Source: Hyphomicrobiales bacterium
Lineage (GTDB): Bacteria > Pseudomonadota > Alphaproteobacteria > Rhizobiales > Beijerinckiaceae
Assembly (NCBI GenBank): GCA_900470095.1
Contig: UBZM01000005.1
Span: forward strand, 75,583 to 139,582
Direction of reading: 5' to 3'
DNA length: 64,000 bases
The translations under genes were made by a program, and so were the position numbers. Below are positions 24,146 through 32,883 of this stretch, in pieces (position 1 is the first letter of the stretch; every line of letters starts with the position of its first letter). Under the pieces are notes generated by a model. That model was not told the DNA's origin and did not search any database. It saw only the letters and a list, made by a program, of their open reading frames with translations.

Positions 24146-27100
24146 GTGAGTGCGATTGTCTGCAAGGGGCTGACGCGGAAGCGACCTGTCCGAAACCCCG
24201 GTCTTTCCGCGGGCATTGGCCTCGCCTCCTGCCTGCTCGGTACCTCTGTCGCCTGCGCTCAATCGGTGACTGGAACGGGCAATGTTTCGCCAGCCATTCC
24301 AGGGGGCAGTACGAACTGGACGGTCGGGGCACCGCTTAGCGTTGGCAACTCCGGCACCGGAAGCCTCACGATCGCGGGCGGCGGCACGGTGACGAGCACC
24401 GGCACCAGCATCATCGGGACCGGCTCGGCGGCGAGCGGCACGGTCACGGTGACCGGCACGAACTCCCGCTGGAGTAATGATGCAGAGATTGTCGTGGGAT
24501 TTCAGGGCAGCGGCACGCTCACCGTGGCGGCGGGTGGCGTGGCGACGGCAACTACGGGTTACATCGGATACTCGACCTTCACGGGCGGAGCCGCAACGGT
24601 AACAGGTGCAAATTCTCGCTTGGAGCTCAGCGGCGAGCTTTTGCTTGGATTTCAGAGCGGCGGCACGTTGACCATCGATGCTGGCGGCACCGTGACGAGT
24701 ACAATCACACGGATTGGCTCCACGTTGAGCGGCGACGGCACGCTCAATCTGAACGGCGCTGTCGGCGGGCGCGGCATGCTGGAAACAGGCCAGATCCTGA
24801 AGGGTAACGGCACGGGGCGGATGAGTTTCAATGGCGGCGGGCTCCGCGCCACGTCGAGCCAGCCGACCTTCGTGTCGGGCTTCAATCCGGGCGACCTTCA
24901 GATTCAGGTTGGCGGGGCCTTCATCGACAGCAATGGCCACGATATCGGCATCTCCGCCGGTTTCTCCGGGAGTGGCGGCCTGACCAAGCAGGGCGTGGGT
25001 ACGCTGACGCTGACCGGGGCGAATAGCTATACCGGTGGAACGACGATCGATGCCGGCGTCCTGCAGGTCGGAGCCGGCAGCAACAGCGGATCCATTCTCG
25101 GCGACGTCGTCAACAATGGACAGCTGGCCTTCAACCGCAGCAATGCAGTGACCTTCGGCGGCACGATCTCGGGCTCAGGCTCGGTTGCGCAGCGAGGCAC
25201 CAGCACCCTGACCTTGACTGGCACCAACACCTATACCGGTGGCACCACGATCGCGGCGGGCGCCCTTTCGATCTCGGCTGACGCCAATCTGGGCGGCAGC
25301 GCTGGCAATCTGCAGCTCGATGGCGGCGCCTTGCGTGTCACCGGCACGGCGCTGACGCAGCTCGGACGCACCATCGCCTTCGGCAGCAATGGCGGCGGCT
25401 TCGACATCGTCGACGCCGGCAATATCTTCACCGTGACGGAGTCCTTTTCGGGGACCGGGGCGCTGTCCAAGGCCGGTGCTGGCACGTTGCTCCTGACCGG
25501 CACCCACAGTTATTCCGGCGGAACGACGATCAGCGGCGGCGTTCTGCAGATCGGCGATGGCGGCGCGAGCGGGTCGATCGCAGGCGACGTCGTCAACAAC
25601 GCGCTACTGGTCTTCAACCGCAGCGGCGCGATGACGTTCGGCGACACGATCTCGGGCACCGGCTCGGTTATCAAACGGGGAGCCGGCGCCCTGACCTTGA
25701 CCGACACAAATACCTATACGGGCGCGACCTCGGTCATCTCAGGCACGCTCATCGTCAACGGCTCGATCGCGAGCTCGTCCGTGGTGACGGTCGCAGCCGG
25801 CGCCACGCTCGGCGGCTCAGGCACGGTGCCGACGACGGTGATCAATGGCGGCACGTTGTCGCCCGGCAATTCGCCGGGCACGCTGACGGTCAATGGCAAC
25901 CTGACGCTGAACCCCGGCTCGACCTATGTCGCGGAAGTCCAGGGCGCAGTAGCGGATCGGGTCGCCGTCACCGGCACGGCGGCGCTGGCCGGAACGCTCC
26001 GGATCGTGCCGCTCGGCGGCGCCTACACGTTCAACAGCCCCTATACGCTGCTCTCGGCGGCGGGTGGGCTTGGAGGCTCCAGCTTCAGCCCGGTCGACAT
26101 GACCGGCAGCTTTGGCGACGGCGTCACCACGGGCGTGAACTACACCGCCAACGAGGTCCGGCTGACCCTGGCGCCGAAACCGCTGGCCCCGATCGTGAAC
26201 CCGACACCGCAGCTCGGGGTCACGGCTCCGGCCAACGCCTATGCCATCGCCTCGGCGATCGACGGCGCCGTGGCCAATGGCGGCGATCCCTCGTCGCTGT
26301 TCGGGATCTACAACCTGCCTTCGGCTGCGATCCCGGCCGCCGTGAACAGCTTGTCGGGCGAAATCCATACAGCCGCGCCGGCACTGGCCGAGGTCGCCTC
26401 CGACCAGTTCCTGCGGGCGATGCTCGACCCCTGGGCGGCCGGCCGGCTCGGTGACATCGGCGGCTCCGGCCCCGGAGCGGCAAGTTTCTCCGGCCTGGTG
26501 CGCAAGGGCGCGGATCAGCCCGCCGGGCAAGCGCGGCTCGATGCTCCCGCCCATTCGGTCTGGGGCTCGGGTTATGGCTCCTATGGCCGCACCGACGGCA
26601 ATGCGGCGGTGGGCTCAGGCCGCCGCAGGATCGACGATGCCCATCTCGCGACGGGGGTCGATCTGCGGCTGAGGCCCGGTACCATTGCCGGCTTCGCGGT
26701 CTCCGTCGGCAGCGCGCGGGCCTCGCTGCCCGGCCTGCTCGGGAAGATCGATGCCGATGTCTTCCAGGCCGGTCTCTATGGCGTCAGTCAGCTCGGCCCG
26801 GTCAGGCTCGGCGCGGCCGCCAGCTATGCCCGGCTCGACAATGAGGTCAGCCGCGGCATCCCGGCGCTCGGCAGCAGCCTGTCCTCGTCTTACGACACCA
26901 CGGCCTGGAGCGGTCGCCTGCAGGCGAGTGCCACCGTGCTCAACTGGAACGGCTTTGGTCTCTCGCCGCTGGCCGCGCTCCAGGCGACGCGGGCGCAGAG
27001 CCCGGCCGTGCGCGAGAGCAACTGGTCAGGCGCCACTGCCGGGGCGCTGGCTTTGGGCAGGCGCGACGACGTCACGAGCCGCAGCGAGCTCGGCTTGCAG

Positions 27101-27388
27101 CTCGACGCCGACACCATGCTCGGCAGTGTGCCGGTCACGGGCTATGTCCGGGCGGCCTGGGCGCATTATTTCCAGCGCGATGCCGATCTGACCGCGAGCC
27201 TGGCCGGCCTGCCCGGAGCCGCCTTCACGGCGACGGGCGCTGAGGCCGACCGCAACAGCGCGCTCGTCGCCGCTGGCCTCAGCGCCAGGCTCAGCGAGCG
27301 CATCACGCTCGGCCTCAATCTCGACGGCGAGATCGCCGCGGGCAGCAACCGCCTCGGCGGTTCCGCACAGCTCAAGGTCAGCTTTTAA
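24146..27388 (+). CDS. autotransporter (type Va) with PATR repeats and beta-barrel
   Basis: A 1080-residue autotransporter. A long signal sequence (about 40 residues, ending SVACAQS) is followed by a Gly/Thr/Ser-rich beta-helix passenger. The passenger holds passenger-associated repeats of the form LTLTGxNxYTGGTTI, four times between about residues 282 and 530, including an exact-length 93-residue duplication. The C-terminal about 270 residues (from VWGSGYGSYG) form the autotransporter barrel, ending in the terminal Phe signal QLKVSF. The passenger probably acts at the cell surface as an adhesin-like protein; no protease motif was seen. The start is GTG at 24146, after GAGGAT. A hairpin terminator follows at 27412-27434. 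A decayed relative of the barrel lies at 38357-38518. Confidence 0.9.
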   Translation: MSAIVCKGLTRKRPVRNPGLSAGIGLASCLLGTSVACAQSVTGTGNVSPAIPGGSTNWTVGAPLSVGNSGTGSLTIAGGGTVTSTGTSIIGTGSAASGTVTVTGTNSRWSNDAEIVVGFQGSGTLTVAAGGVATATTGYIGYSTFTGGAATVTGANSRLELSGELLLGFQSGGTLTIDAGGTVTSTITRIGSTLSGDGTLNLNGAVGGRGMLETGQILKGNGTGRMSFNGGGLRATSSQPTFVSGFNPGDLQIQVGGAFIDSNGHDIGISAGFSGSGGLTKQGVGTLTLTGANSYTGGTTIDAGVLQVGAGSNSGSILGDVVNNGQLAFNRSNAVTFGGTISGSGSVAQRGTSTLTLTGTNTYTGGTTIAAGALSISADANLGGSAGNLQLDGGALRVTGTALTQLGRTIAFGSNGGGFDIVDAGNIFTVTESFSGTGALSKAGAGTLLLTGTHSYSGGTTISGGVLQIGDGGASGSIAGDVVNNALLVFNRSGAMTFGDTISGTGSVIKRGAGALTLTDTNTYTGATSVISGTLIVNGSIASSSVVTVAAGATLGGSGTVPTTVINGGTLSPGNSPGTLTVNGNLTLNPGSTYVAEVQGAVADRVAVTGTAALAGTLRIVPLGGAYTFNSPYTLLSAAGGLGGSSFSPVDMTGSFGDGVTTGVNYTANEVRLTLAPKPLAPIVNPTPQLGVTAPANAYAIASAIDGAVANGGDPSSLFGIYNLPSAAIPAAVNSLSGEIHTAAPALAEVASDQFLRAMLDPWAAGRLGDIGGSGPGAASFSGLVRKGADQPAGQARLDAPAHSVWGSGYGSYGRTDGNAAVGSGRRRIDDAHLATGVDLRLRPGTIAGFAVSVGSARASLPGLLGKIDADVFQAGLYGVSQLGPVRLGAAASYARLDNEVSRGIPALGSSLSSSYDTTAWSGRLQASATVLNWNGFGLSPLAALQATRAQSPAVRESNWSGATAGALALGRRDDVTSRSELGLQLDADTMLGSVPVTGYVRAAWAHYFQRDADLTASLAGLPGAAFTATGAEADRNSALVAAGLSARLSERITLGLNLDGEIAAGSNRLGGSAQLKVSF
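24974..25252 (+). repeat. passenger repeat, copy A (279 bp)
   Basis: Encodes GLTKQGVGTLTLTG... through TYTGGTTI. It aligns without gaps with copy B (25457-25735), sharing SGSI-GDVVNN, FNRS and ISGxGSV blocks. Confidence 0.85.
25457..25735 (+). repeat. passenger repeat, copy B (279 bp)
   Basis: Second copy of the 93-residue unit, same length as copy A and 483 bp downstream start to start. The copies have diverged at many codons, so the duplication is not recent. Confidence 0.85.
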
Positions 27389-27411
27389 GGGTGGTTGGGG
27401 GGGCGGGCCCA

Positions 27412-27434
27412 GCCGGGAGATTTCAGCTCCCGGC
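27412..27434. terminator. hairpin between convergent autotransporter and NUDIX genes
   Basis: GCCGGGAG and CTCCCGGC form a perfect 8-bp stem with a seven-base loop, placed 23 bp after the autotransporter stop and 23 bp before the end of the opposing gene. No clear U tract flanks it, so it may act in both directions or need Rho. Confidence 0.55.
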
Positions 27435-27457
27435 CATTGGTGTGTTGGCGCCCGCCA

Positions 27458-28063
27458 TCAGAGCAGCCCCTTCAGGCGGCAGAGGCCAAGGGCTGCGATG
27501 CTCATTGCGTCCTTGATCCGGCCATCCCCTACCATGGCGATGACGGCTTCAAGCGCAAAGGACTGGCTGATCAGCCCTTGCTCCTCGGGATCGAGCCTGG
27601 TTTCCGTCGCCTGCAGATCGCGCGCGATGAAGATATGGCAGCCTTGCGTCGAATAGCCGTAACACTCGAAGAGATGTCCGACATAGTGCATCTCCCTGGC
27701 CAGGAGGCCGGTCTCCTCCGCGAGTTCGCCGCGCGCCAGATCGAGAGGATCAGCCGTGGCGACGCCCTCCCAGGAGCCTTGCGGGAACTCCCAGAATCGG
27801 CCCTTCACCGGGTATCGGTACTGTTCGACAAGGCAGAGCGAACCGTCGGCATTGACCGGGATGACCAGTGCGAAGTCACTCTTCTCGACGACGCCATAGA
27901 GGCCCGTGGAGCCGTCGCTGCGTTGGATCTTGTCTTCCCTGACGGTCATCCACCTGTTCTGGTAGACGATGCGGGTCGATAGCGCCGTGATCTCGCAAAC
28001 CGGGCTCTCCATTTCGATTTCCTGCGACATGCCCGCCACTGCCTCATCCCCACGCGCCATCAT
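27458..28063 (-). CDS. NUDIX hydrolase (ADP-ribose pyrophosphatase type)
   Basis: A 201-residue NUDIX hydrolase. The Nudix box reads GSWEGVATADPLDLARGELAEETGLL: the catalytic E-L-x-E-E-x-G-L end is intact, while the usual Arg directly before EL is Gly with Arg one place earlier. The preceding LVEQYRYPVKGRFWEFPQG is typical of ADP-ribose/ADP-sugar pyrophosphatases. It cleaves nucleoside diphosphate derivatives in the cytoplasm. The ATG at 28063 has GGGAG nine bases upstream; ATG at 28030 (MSQEIEMES) is a reasonable alternative. It converges on the autotransporter gene. Confidence 0.83.
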   Translation of the reverse strand: MMARGDEAVAGMSQEIEMESPVCEITALSTRIVYQNRWMTVREDKIQRSDGSTGLYGVVEKSDFALVIPVNADGSLCLVEQYRYPVKGRFWEFPQGSWEGVATADPLDLARGELAEETGLLAREMHYVGHLFECYGYSTQGCHIFIARDLQATETRLDPEEQGLISQSFALEAVIAMVGDGRIKDAMSIAALGLCRLKGLL

Positions 28064-28178
28064 CCGCGCCATCTCCCTATATCCATGCCGCGACTGCCGG
28101 TCGCGACATTTGCGGCGAAGGCCGCCCATCTCGCCGTCTTCGTGGCGGATGCCTGGGTCTCCGCCGGCTCACATGGCG

Positions 28179-28637
28179 TTACGCGTGTACCGCGCCGTTC
28201 GGCACGGGTGGCAGCGGCGTCTTAACCAGCGGCAGCACGCGCGAATCCTCGACCGCGGCGGTGCGGTGTCCGAGGCCGGCGAGATAGGCCTCATCCCCGG
28301 CAAAGGCCATGAAGGCCTGCACGGAGCTCTGTTTCACCAGGAGCGCGCGGTCCCAGCGCTCGTTTGCCGGGCCGATCAGGAAAGGGCCGCCCTCGCCAAA
28401 GAACAGCAGCGCTCCACCGCTCCCGGCCAGATAGGGCAGGGTATGGGCGATATAGCGCTCATAGGCCTCAATGCCGCTGATCGGCTGCGCCGGCGCCAAT
28501 TCGGGGGCGGCGGCATAATCGGCGACCGCGCGCAGGCGCAGCAGGTTGAGCATGACGACCTCGCCCGGAATGGCACGCAGGAACAGGGCGCGCCCCGCCT
28601 CCTGGCTGGGTTCAAGATAGGGTTGCATCGGCCGCAT
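28179..28637 (-). CDS. DUF1330 domain protein
   Basis: A 152-residue protein with a dimeric alpha-beta-barrel (ABM-like) DUF1330 fold: EVVMLNLLRLRAVADY, then ISGIEAYERYIAHTLPYLAGSGGALLFFGEGGPFLIGPANERWDRALLVKQSSVQAFMAFAGDEAYLAGLGHRTAAVEDSRVLPL. No enzymatic function is established for the family. The start is either 28637 or 28628; both overlap the end of the DUF2239 gene, which implies a two-gene operon with translational coupling. Its regulation is probably shared with DUF2239 through the palindrome at 29297-29338. Confidence 0.8.
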   Translation of the reverse strand: MRPMQPYLEPSQEAGRALFLRAIPGEVVMLNLLRLRAVADYAAAPELAPAQPISGIEAYERYIAHTLPYLAGSGGALLFFGEGGPFLIGPANERWDRALLVKQSSVQAFMAFAGDEAYLAGLGHRTAAVEDSRVLPLVKTPLPPVPNGAVHA

Positions 28638-29271
28638 CTTCCTCTTGCGGCCTGGCGGTTCCGCTCATCATCAGGCTTTCCGCGTAGGAGCGGATATCCG
28701 GCGGCCAGGTGCGGTTCTGCTCGGCAAAGCGCGCGTGATCGCCGGCGAACAAGGCACGAGTCGCCTCCTCGAAACCCGGAAGGTCGCCGGCCATCGCCGC
28801 GATGAAAGTGTAGGTCGCCGTCTGCGCGGCGCGGGCCCGGCTGCGGCCGCCATCGCCGCGTCGCGCCTCCTCCACCAGCCTGCGCAAGGCCTGCGACGCA
28901 CCGCCCGGCTGCATCGCCAGCCAGTCCCAGTGCCGGGGGAGCAATGTCACCTCCCGGGCGACGACGCCGAGTTTCGGCCGGCCGCGGCCCCGCTCCGGCG
29001 TCCCGTCGCTCGCCTCGGGCCGGAGGACCGCTGGCGTCGCGCGATCCGCCGCCTCGGCACGCTCAGCCAGGCGCGCCACGATCTCCGCGGTCTCGCCGCG
29101 CAGATTGAGATCGACCACGGCGCCGGTCGCATCGTCGAAGGTGAGACAGGCCGAAGCGGGATCGGCTTCCATCGCCGCCTTCACGGCCAGCGCGACATCG
29201 ATCAGCGGGCCAGCAGCGATGCGGCTCGTTCCCTGGAAGGCGGTGCAGGACTTGGACAGAAAATCACTCAT
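28612..29271 (-). CDS. DUF2239 family protein with a ribbon-helix-helix-like core
   Basis: A 219-residue DUF2239 protein. The N-terminal 70 residues (TAFQGTSRIAAGPLIDVALAVKAAMEADPASACLTFDDATGAVVDLNLRG) are the family hallmark. Residues 94-138 (RGRGRPKLGVVAREVTLLPRHWDWL, then SQALRRLVEEARR) show a basic hook followed by a strand and two helices, like a ribbon-helix-helix DNA-binding unit. I infer a DNA-binding role; none is established to my knowledge. It is the first gene of a unit with DUF1330 and lies 26 bp from a palindromic operator shared with the divergent gene at 29397. A regulator that represses its own operon is a plausible reading. Confidence 0.82.
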   Translation of the reverse strand: MSDFLSKSCTAFQGTSRIAAGPLIDVALAVKAAMEADPASACLTFDDATGAVVDLNLRGETAEIVARLAERAEAADRATPAVLRPEASDGTPERGRGRPKLGVVAREVTLLPRHWDWLAMQPGGASQALRRLVEEARRGDGGRSRARAAQTATYTFIAAMAGDLPGFEEATRALFAGDHARFAEQNRTWPPDIRSYAESLMMSGTARPQEEDAADATLS

Positions 29272-29296
29272 GACGGGCTCTCTGATAATGAATGTA

Positions 29297-29338
29297 TATT
29301 ACCCGGGTAAATATCTTGATGCAAATATCATCCGGGTA
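29297..29338. promoter_or_regulatory. tandem CCGGGTA operator between DUF2239 and GIY-YIG-like genes
   Basis: The first copy contains a perfect 12-bp palindrome TTACCCGGGTAA (29299-29310). A second, imperfect copy TATCATCCGGGTA (29326-29338) repeats TATTACCCGGGTA (29297-29309) in the same direction, 29 bp apart. Both lie in an AT-rich divergent promoter gap. This is a likely operator, with an unknown regulator. Confidence 0.6.
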
Positions 29339-29396
29339 TAAATGACGCCAATGGCCGGGCGATAGCCGGATGGCTGGTGCTACGGGAAGGTGGATC

Positions 29397-29732
29397 GTGA
29401 AAACCGAGGATAGGAAAGCGGCCGTCGCGGCCTACAAGCTGCGCAAGGCGGTTCCCGGCATCTATGTCGTCGCCTGCGCGACGACCGGACAGCAATGGGC
29501 GGGAAGCGCGCCTGATCTCGGCACGATCTGGAACCGCCTGTCGTTCACGCTGCGCCAGGGCGCCAACACGCATCGCTCCCTCCAGAGCGCGTGGCGCGAC
29601 CATGGTGCCGAGAGCTTCAGCTTCGAGGTCGTCGAGCGGGTCGATCTCGAGACATTGCCCTATGTCCTTGATCGCTTTCTGAGGGATCGACTGGCGCATT
29701 GGTGCAAGACCCTGCAGGTCGAGCCGATCTGA
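29397..29732 (+). CDS. GIY-YIG nuclease-like protein
   Basis: A 111-residue protein with GIY-YIG features: GIYVVACATTGQQWAGSAPDL matches the two-strand GIY...YIG element (here WAG), a following helix carries NRLSFTLRQGANTHRSLQSAWRDHG, and FSFEVVERV supplies the acidic strand. The second Tyr of the motif is Trp here, so nuclease activity is uncertain. Related GIY-YIG proteins next to DUF2239 genes would explain the arrangement, but I cannot verify how often this occurs. The start is GTG at 29397, after GGAAGGTGGATC. It is divergent from DUF2239 and shares the palindromic operator. Confidence 0.7.
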   Translation: MKTEDRKAAVAAYKLRKAVPGIYVVACATTGQQWAGSAPDLGTIWNRLSFTLRQGANTHRSLQSAWRDHGAESFSFEVVERVDLETLPYVLDRFLRDRLAHWCKTLQVEPI

Positions 29733-29959
29733 CGACGATCCGGCGGTGGCGCGTGGACCATCTGTCCGGCGCGATCATTCGGGTGCGGGGCGGTGGCAGC
29801 GACCGCGCCAGAGGACTTGGCGGGGAGAGCGGCAGTGGCTCCTGCGAAGCGGCGCTCCCGACCCGATGAGGGGCATCCCGGCATCGCCCGATCCACGCTA
29901 CTGCTCGGCCGCTGGCGCGGGTATGATCGCACGCCTGGATTTCGCGACGGTGGCCAAAA

Positions 29960-30253
29960 ATGGATCTGCTGAGCTTCAAGGCTTCGATTGCGCAACCACA
30001 GCCGCCTGCCGGCCTGGGCCCGGCTCTGCAGGCGCTGTGGTGGGATGCAAAGGGCGATTGGCACAAGGCGCATGAGCGCGCGCAGGAGCACGAGGACAGG
30101 GCGGGCATGCACGTGCATGCCTATCTCCATCGCAAGGAGGGCGATCAATCAAACGCGGCGTATTGGTATCGACGCTGCGGCGCCGTAGCGTCACGCCTGA
30201 CGCTCGATGAGGAATGGGAGGAACTGGCGCAGGGGCTCCTCGATCAAGGCTGA
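29960..30253 (+). CDS. conserved hypothetical protein (97 aa)
   Basis: A 97-residue soluble protein (MDLLSFKASIAQPQPPAGLGPALQALWWDAKGDWHKAHERAQEHEDRAGMHVHAYLHRKEGDQSNAAYWYRRCG). The helical pattern with ALWWDAKGDWxxAHxxAQ and HAYLHRKEGDxxNAxYWYRR is widespread in Rhizobiales as a hypothetical protein (recollection). It looks like a single TPR-type helical pair unit rich in His and Trp. The function is unknown. The ATG at 29960 lacks a strong ribosome site. The 227 bp before it hold nothing recognisable. Confidence 0.7.
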   Translation: MDLLSFKASIAQPQPPAGLGPALQALWWDAKGDWHKAHERAQEHEDRAGMHVHAYLHRKEGDQSNAAYWYRRCGAVASRLTLDEEWEELAQGLLDQG

Positions 30254-30409
30254 GCCCTGTTCCAGGCGAGGTTTGGGCGTGGTTCTCGTGCGCAGGAAGC
30301 GACGCGCGATCAGCCGCTCGGCCTGAGCGGGAACGACGACGAAGGACCTGGGTGGGGGGTGGCAGGCCGTATAGGCCGGAAGCAGGAGCGATGGGGGCAG
30401 GAAAGGCGC

Positions 30410-32185
30410 ATGGCCAACGATTCCATCAGACGCCGGCTTGCTGCCATCCTGGCCGCTGACGTGGTCGGTTACAGCCGGCTGATGGAGCGGGACGAAAGCA
30501 ACACCCACACGCTGCTGATGGCGCGCTGGAAAGAGGTGCTGGAGCCGCTCGTCGCGCACCATCAGGGCCGCGTCTTCAAGCGCACCGGCGACGGCGCCTT
30601 TGTCGAATTCGGCAGCGCCGTCAATGCCGTCGAGTGTGCCGCGGCGCTGCAGCAGGCGATGGCGGCCGCCAATAACGGCATGCCGGGCGACCGGGCCATC
30701 GTCCTGCGCGTCGGCGTCAATCTCGGCGACATCATGGTCGAGGACAGCGACCTCTACGGCGATGGGGTCAATGTGGCTGCCCGTCTCCAGGCGCTCGCCA
30801 GCCCCGGCGGCGTCGCGATCTCGGACAGCGTCCACGACCATGTCCATGGCCGCGTCAGTATCGATTTCGCCGATAGCGGCCGGCACGAGGTCAAGAACAT
30901 CGCGCGCCCGGTGCATGTCTGGAGCTGGGCGCCGCACGGTGTCGGCGATGCGCTCAGGCCACTCATGGAGGCCGAGCCGCGGCTTCCGGCCAAGCCCTCG
31001 ATCGCCGTCCTGCCGTTCGACAACATGTCCGGCGACCCGGAGCAGGGCTATTTCGCCGACGGCATCACCGAGGACATCATCACCGATCTGTCCAAGGTCT
31101 CCGGTCTCTTCGTCATCGCCCGCAATTCCTCCTTCGCTTACAAGGGCAAGGCGCCGGATATCCGCCAGGTCAGCCGGGAGCTTGGCGTCCGCTACATCCT
31201 TGAAGGCAGCGTGCGCCGGGCGACAGACCGGATCCGCATCAACGCGCAGATGATCGACGGTACGACCGGCGGGCATCTCTGGGCCGAGCGCTACGATCGC
31301 GACCTCGAGGATATCTTTGCCGTCCAGGACGAGGTGACCCGCACGATCGTCAACGCGCTCCGAGTGAAGCTGACAGCCGGCGAGGAGGAGCGGCGCGAGA
31401 GCCGCGGCAAGGTCGATCCGGACGCCTACGACCTGCTCGTCCGCTCCCGCAGATCCATCCTGGAGTTCAACGCCGTATCGGCCACGGAGGCGCGCAGCAT
31501 GCTGGAACGTGCCATCGCGATCGATCCGGGGCTGGCGGCGGCCCATGCCGCGCTCTCGATCATCGCCTTGACCGAGTTCGTCAACCTCTGGAACGGCGCG
31601 ACGCAGGACAATCTCGCGCGGGCGTTCGCGCTGGCACGGAAGGCCATCGACACGGACGAGACCGAGCCGCAAGGCCATCACGCGCTCGCGCTTGCCCTTG
31701 CCTTCATGCGGCGTCTGGATGAGGCGGAGCGCGCTGCCGAGCGGGGGATCGAACTCGACCCCAATTCGGCCAACGCCCATACCGGGCTCGGCGGTATCAG
31801 GGATTTCCAGGGCCGGCACGAAGACGCGCTCGCGCTCTTTGCCCGGGCCTACCGGCTCGACCCGCAATTCGACCTGGCGCTGCATTTCCTGGGAAGGGTT
31901 CTGCTGAATCTCGGACGCTTCGACGAGGCCGAGATCGCCTTCAAGCGCCGGCTGACGCTGGCGCCGCGATCCGACATGTCGCGCTTCTATCTCGCCTGCC
32001 TCTATGGCCGCATCGGGCGTCACGACGAGGCGCGGCGCTATTGGCGCGAGGTGTTTGAGATCAATCCGGGCTTCTCTGTCGATCACCTCAGGCGGGCCTT
32101 GCCCTATCGGGATCCCGATCTGCTCGAGCGGCTGGTGAACGGACTGCGCGAGGCCGGAATCTCCCCCGTGACGCCACCGGGATAG
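30410..32185 (+). CDS. class III adenylate/guanylate cyclase with TolB-like and TPR domains
   Basis: A 591-residue protein. Residues 1-170 form a class III cyclase domain with both metal-binding aspartates (D17 in ILAADVVGYSRL and D61 in FKRTGDGAFVEF) and the GDIMVEDSDLYGDGVNVAARLQ segment. Residues about 200-330 are the TolB/FlgO-like module common in this family (SIAVLPFDNMSGDPEQGYFADGITEDIITDLSKVSGLFVIARNSS). Residues about 350-590 are TPR repeats. No membrane helix was seen, so a cytoplasmic enzyme is likely; ATP or GTP specificity is not determined. The ATG at 30410 has AGGAAAGG upstream. Many copies per genome are typical in Rhizobiales. Confidence 0.9.
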   Translation: MANDSIRRRLAAILAADVVGYSRLMERDESNTHTLLMARWKEVLEPLVAHHQGRVFKRTGDGAFVEFGSAVNAVECAAALQQAMAAANNGMPGDRAIVLRVGVNLGDIMVEDSDLYGDGVNVAARLQALASPGGVAISDSVHDHVHGRVSIDFADSGRHEVKNIARPVHVWSWAPHGVGDALRPLMEAEPRLPAKPSIAVLPFDNMSGDPEQGYFADGITEDIITDLSKVSGLFVIARNSSFAYKGKAPDIRQVSRELGVRYILEGSVRRATDRIRINAQMIDGTTGGHLWAERYDRDLEDIFAVQDEVTRTIVNALRVKLTAGEEERRESRGKVDPDAYDLLVRSRRSILEFNAVSATEARSMLERAIAIDPGLAAAHAALSIIALTEFVNLWNGATQDNLARAFALARKAIDTDETEPQGHHALALALAFMRRLDEAERAAERGIELDPNSANAHTGLGGIRDFQGRHEDALALFARAYRLDPQFDLALHFLGRVLLNLGRFDEAEIAFKRRLTLAPRSDMSRFYLACLYGRIGRHDEARRYWREVFEINPGFSVDHLRRALPYRDPDLLERLVNGLREAGISPVTPPG

Positions 32186-32206
32186 GCGCGGACCGGGCCA
32201 TGACCG

Positions 32207-32233
32207 AGGCCCGTCCCTTGCGGGAGCGGGCCT
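32207..32233. terminator. hairpin between convergent cyclase and DUF1236 genes
   Basis: AGGCCCG TCCC and GGGA G CGGGCCT form a stem of 11 pairs with one bulged G and a four-base loop, extendable by a few outer pairs. It lies in the 85-bp gap between two converging genes. No U run follows on either side. Confidence 0.55.
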
Positions 32234-32270
32234 TGGTTGGGCCTAGCGCATGTCCCGACCCTGGGCTGGG

Positions 32271-32669
32271 TCAGTCGATGATCTGGATGATACGGCGGGT
32301 GCGCGGCTCGATCACGACGGCGCGCTCGTTCACCACGGTATAGCGATAACCCGGCGCGCCGTATTCGGCGGGGACCTCGCGATAGACGATGCCCTCATCC
32401 GGCAGGATCGTTCCGACCGCGACCGGGCGGCCATAGCTATAGGAAGGCAGGCGCTGCTCGATCACATAGGTCCGGAAGCGCGGCGAGTCGTCGATCATGG
32501 TGCCGCCGGCCGGATCGCGTTTCAGCGGAACCTCGACCGTCCCGATGCCGAGCGCCGGATCGCGGGTCGTGCCGCCGGCAGGGTCGGGAATGACCGGCCC
32601 GCTGTTCTGGGCGAAAACGGTGGCGGGCAGCACGGCGAGCGCCGCGGCGAATGCAAATGTCTTCATCAT
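32271..32669 (-). CDS. DUF1236 secreted protein
   Basis: A 132-residue exported protein. The signal peptide MMKTFAFAAALAVLPATVFA precedes QNSGPVIPDPAGGTTRDP. The C-terminal half has the DUF1236 pattern: FRTYVIEQRLPSYSYGRPVAVGTILPDEGIVYREVPAEYGAPGYRYTVVNERAVVIEPRTRRIIQIID, as in many Rhizobiales periplasmic proteins of unknown function. The ATG at 32669 follows CAGGGAG at good spacing. It is convergent with the cyclase gene and divergent from the metal efflux operon, whose start is about 215 bp away. Confidence 0.88.
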   Translation of the reverse strand: MMKTFAFAAALAVLPATVFAQNSGPVIPDPAGGTTRDPALGIGTVEVPLKRDPAGGTMIDDSPRFRTYVIEQRLPSYSYGRPVAVGTILPDEGIVYREVPAEYGAPGYRYTVVNERAVVIEPRTRRIIQIID

Positions 32670-32883
32670 CGGTTGGTCTCCCTGACAGTGGGGGGCTTCC
32701 TGAACCAACGAGGCTGCGGCGCTGAGGTTCCGGGAATACTGCGAGGCCTGACCCAGGACGAGCATGCAGCCGGAGGCTCGCGCAGGAGGCATCGCGATGG
32801 GTTGCGCCCGACCGCAGGGCGTTGACGATGTCTTGAACGGGCCCGTCTTTCGGACGCGAGCGGTGTGTGGCACTCATGCGCCC

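Noticed and set aside
24974..25735. Repeats that could be read as a CRISPR array or tandem DNA repeat
   Set aside because: The repeats are long, in frame, and encode beta-helix passenger units of the autotransporter.
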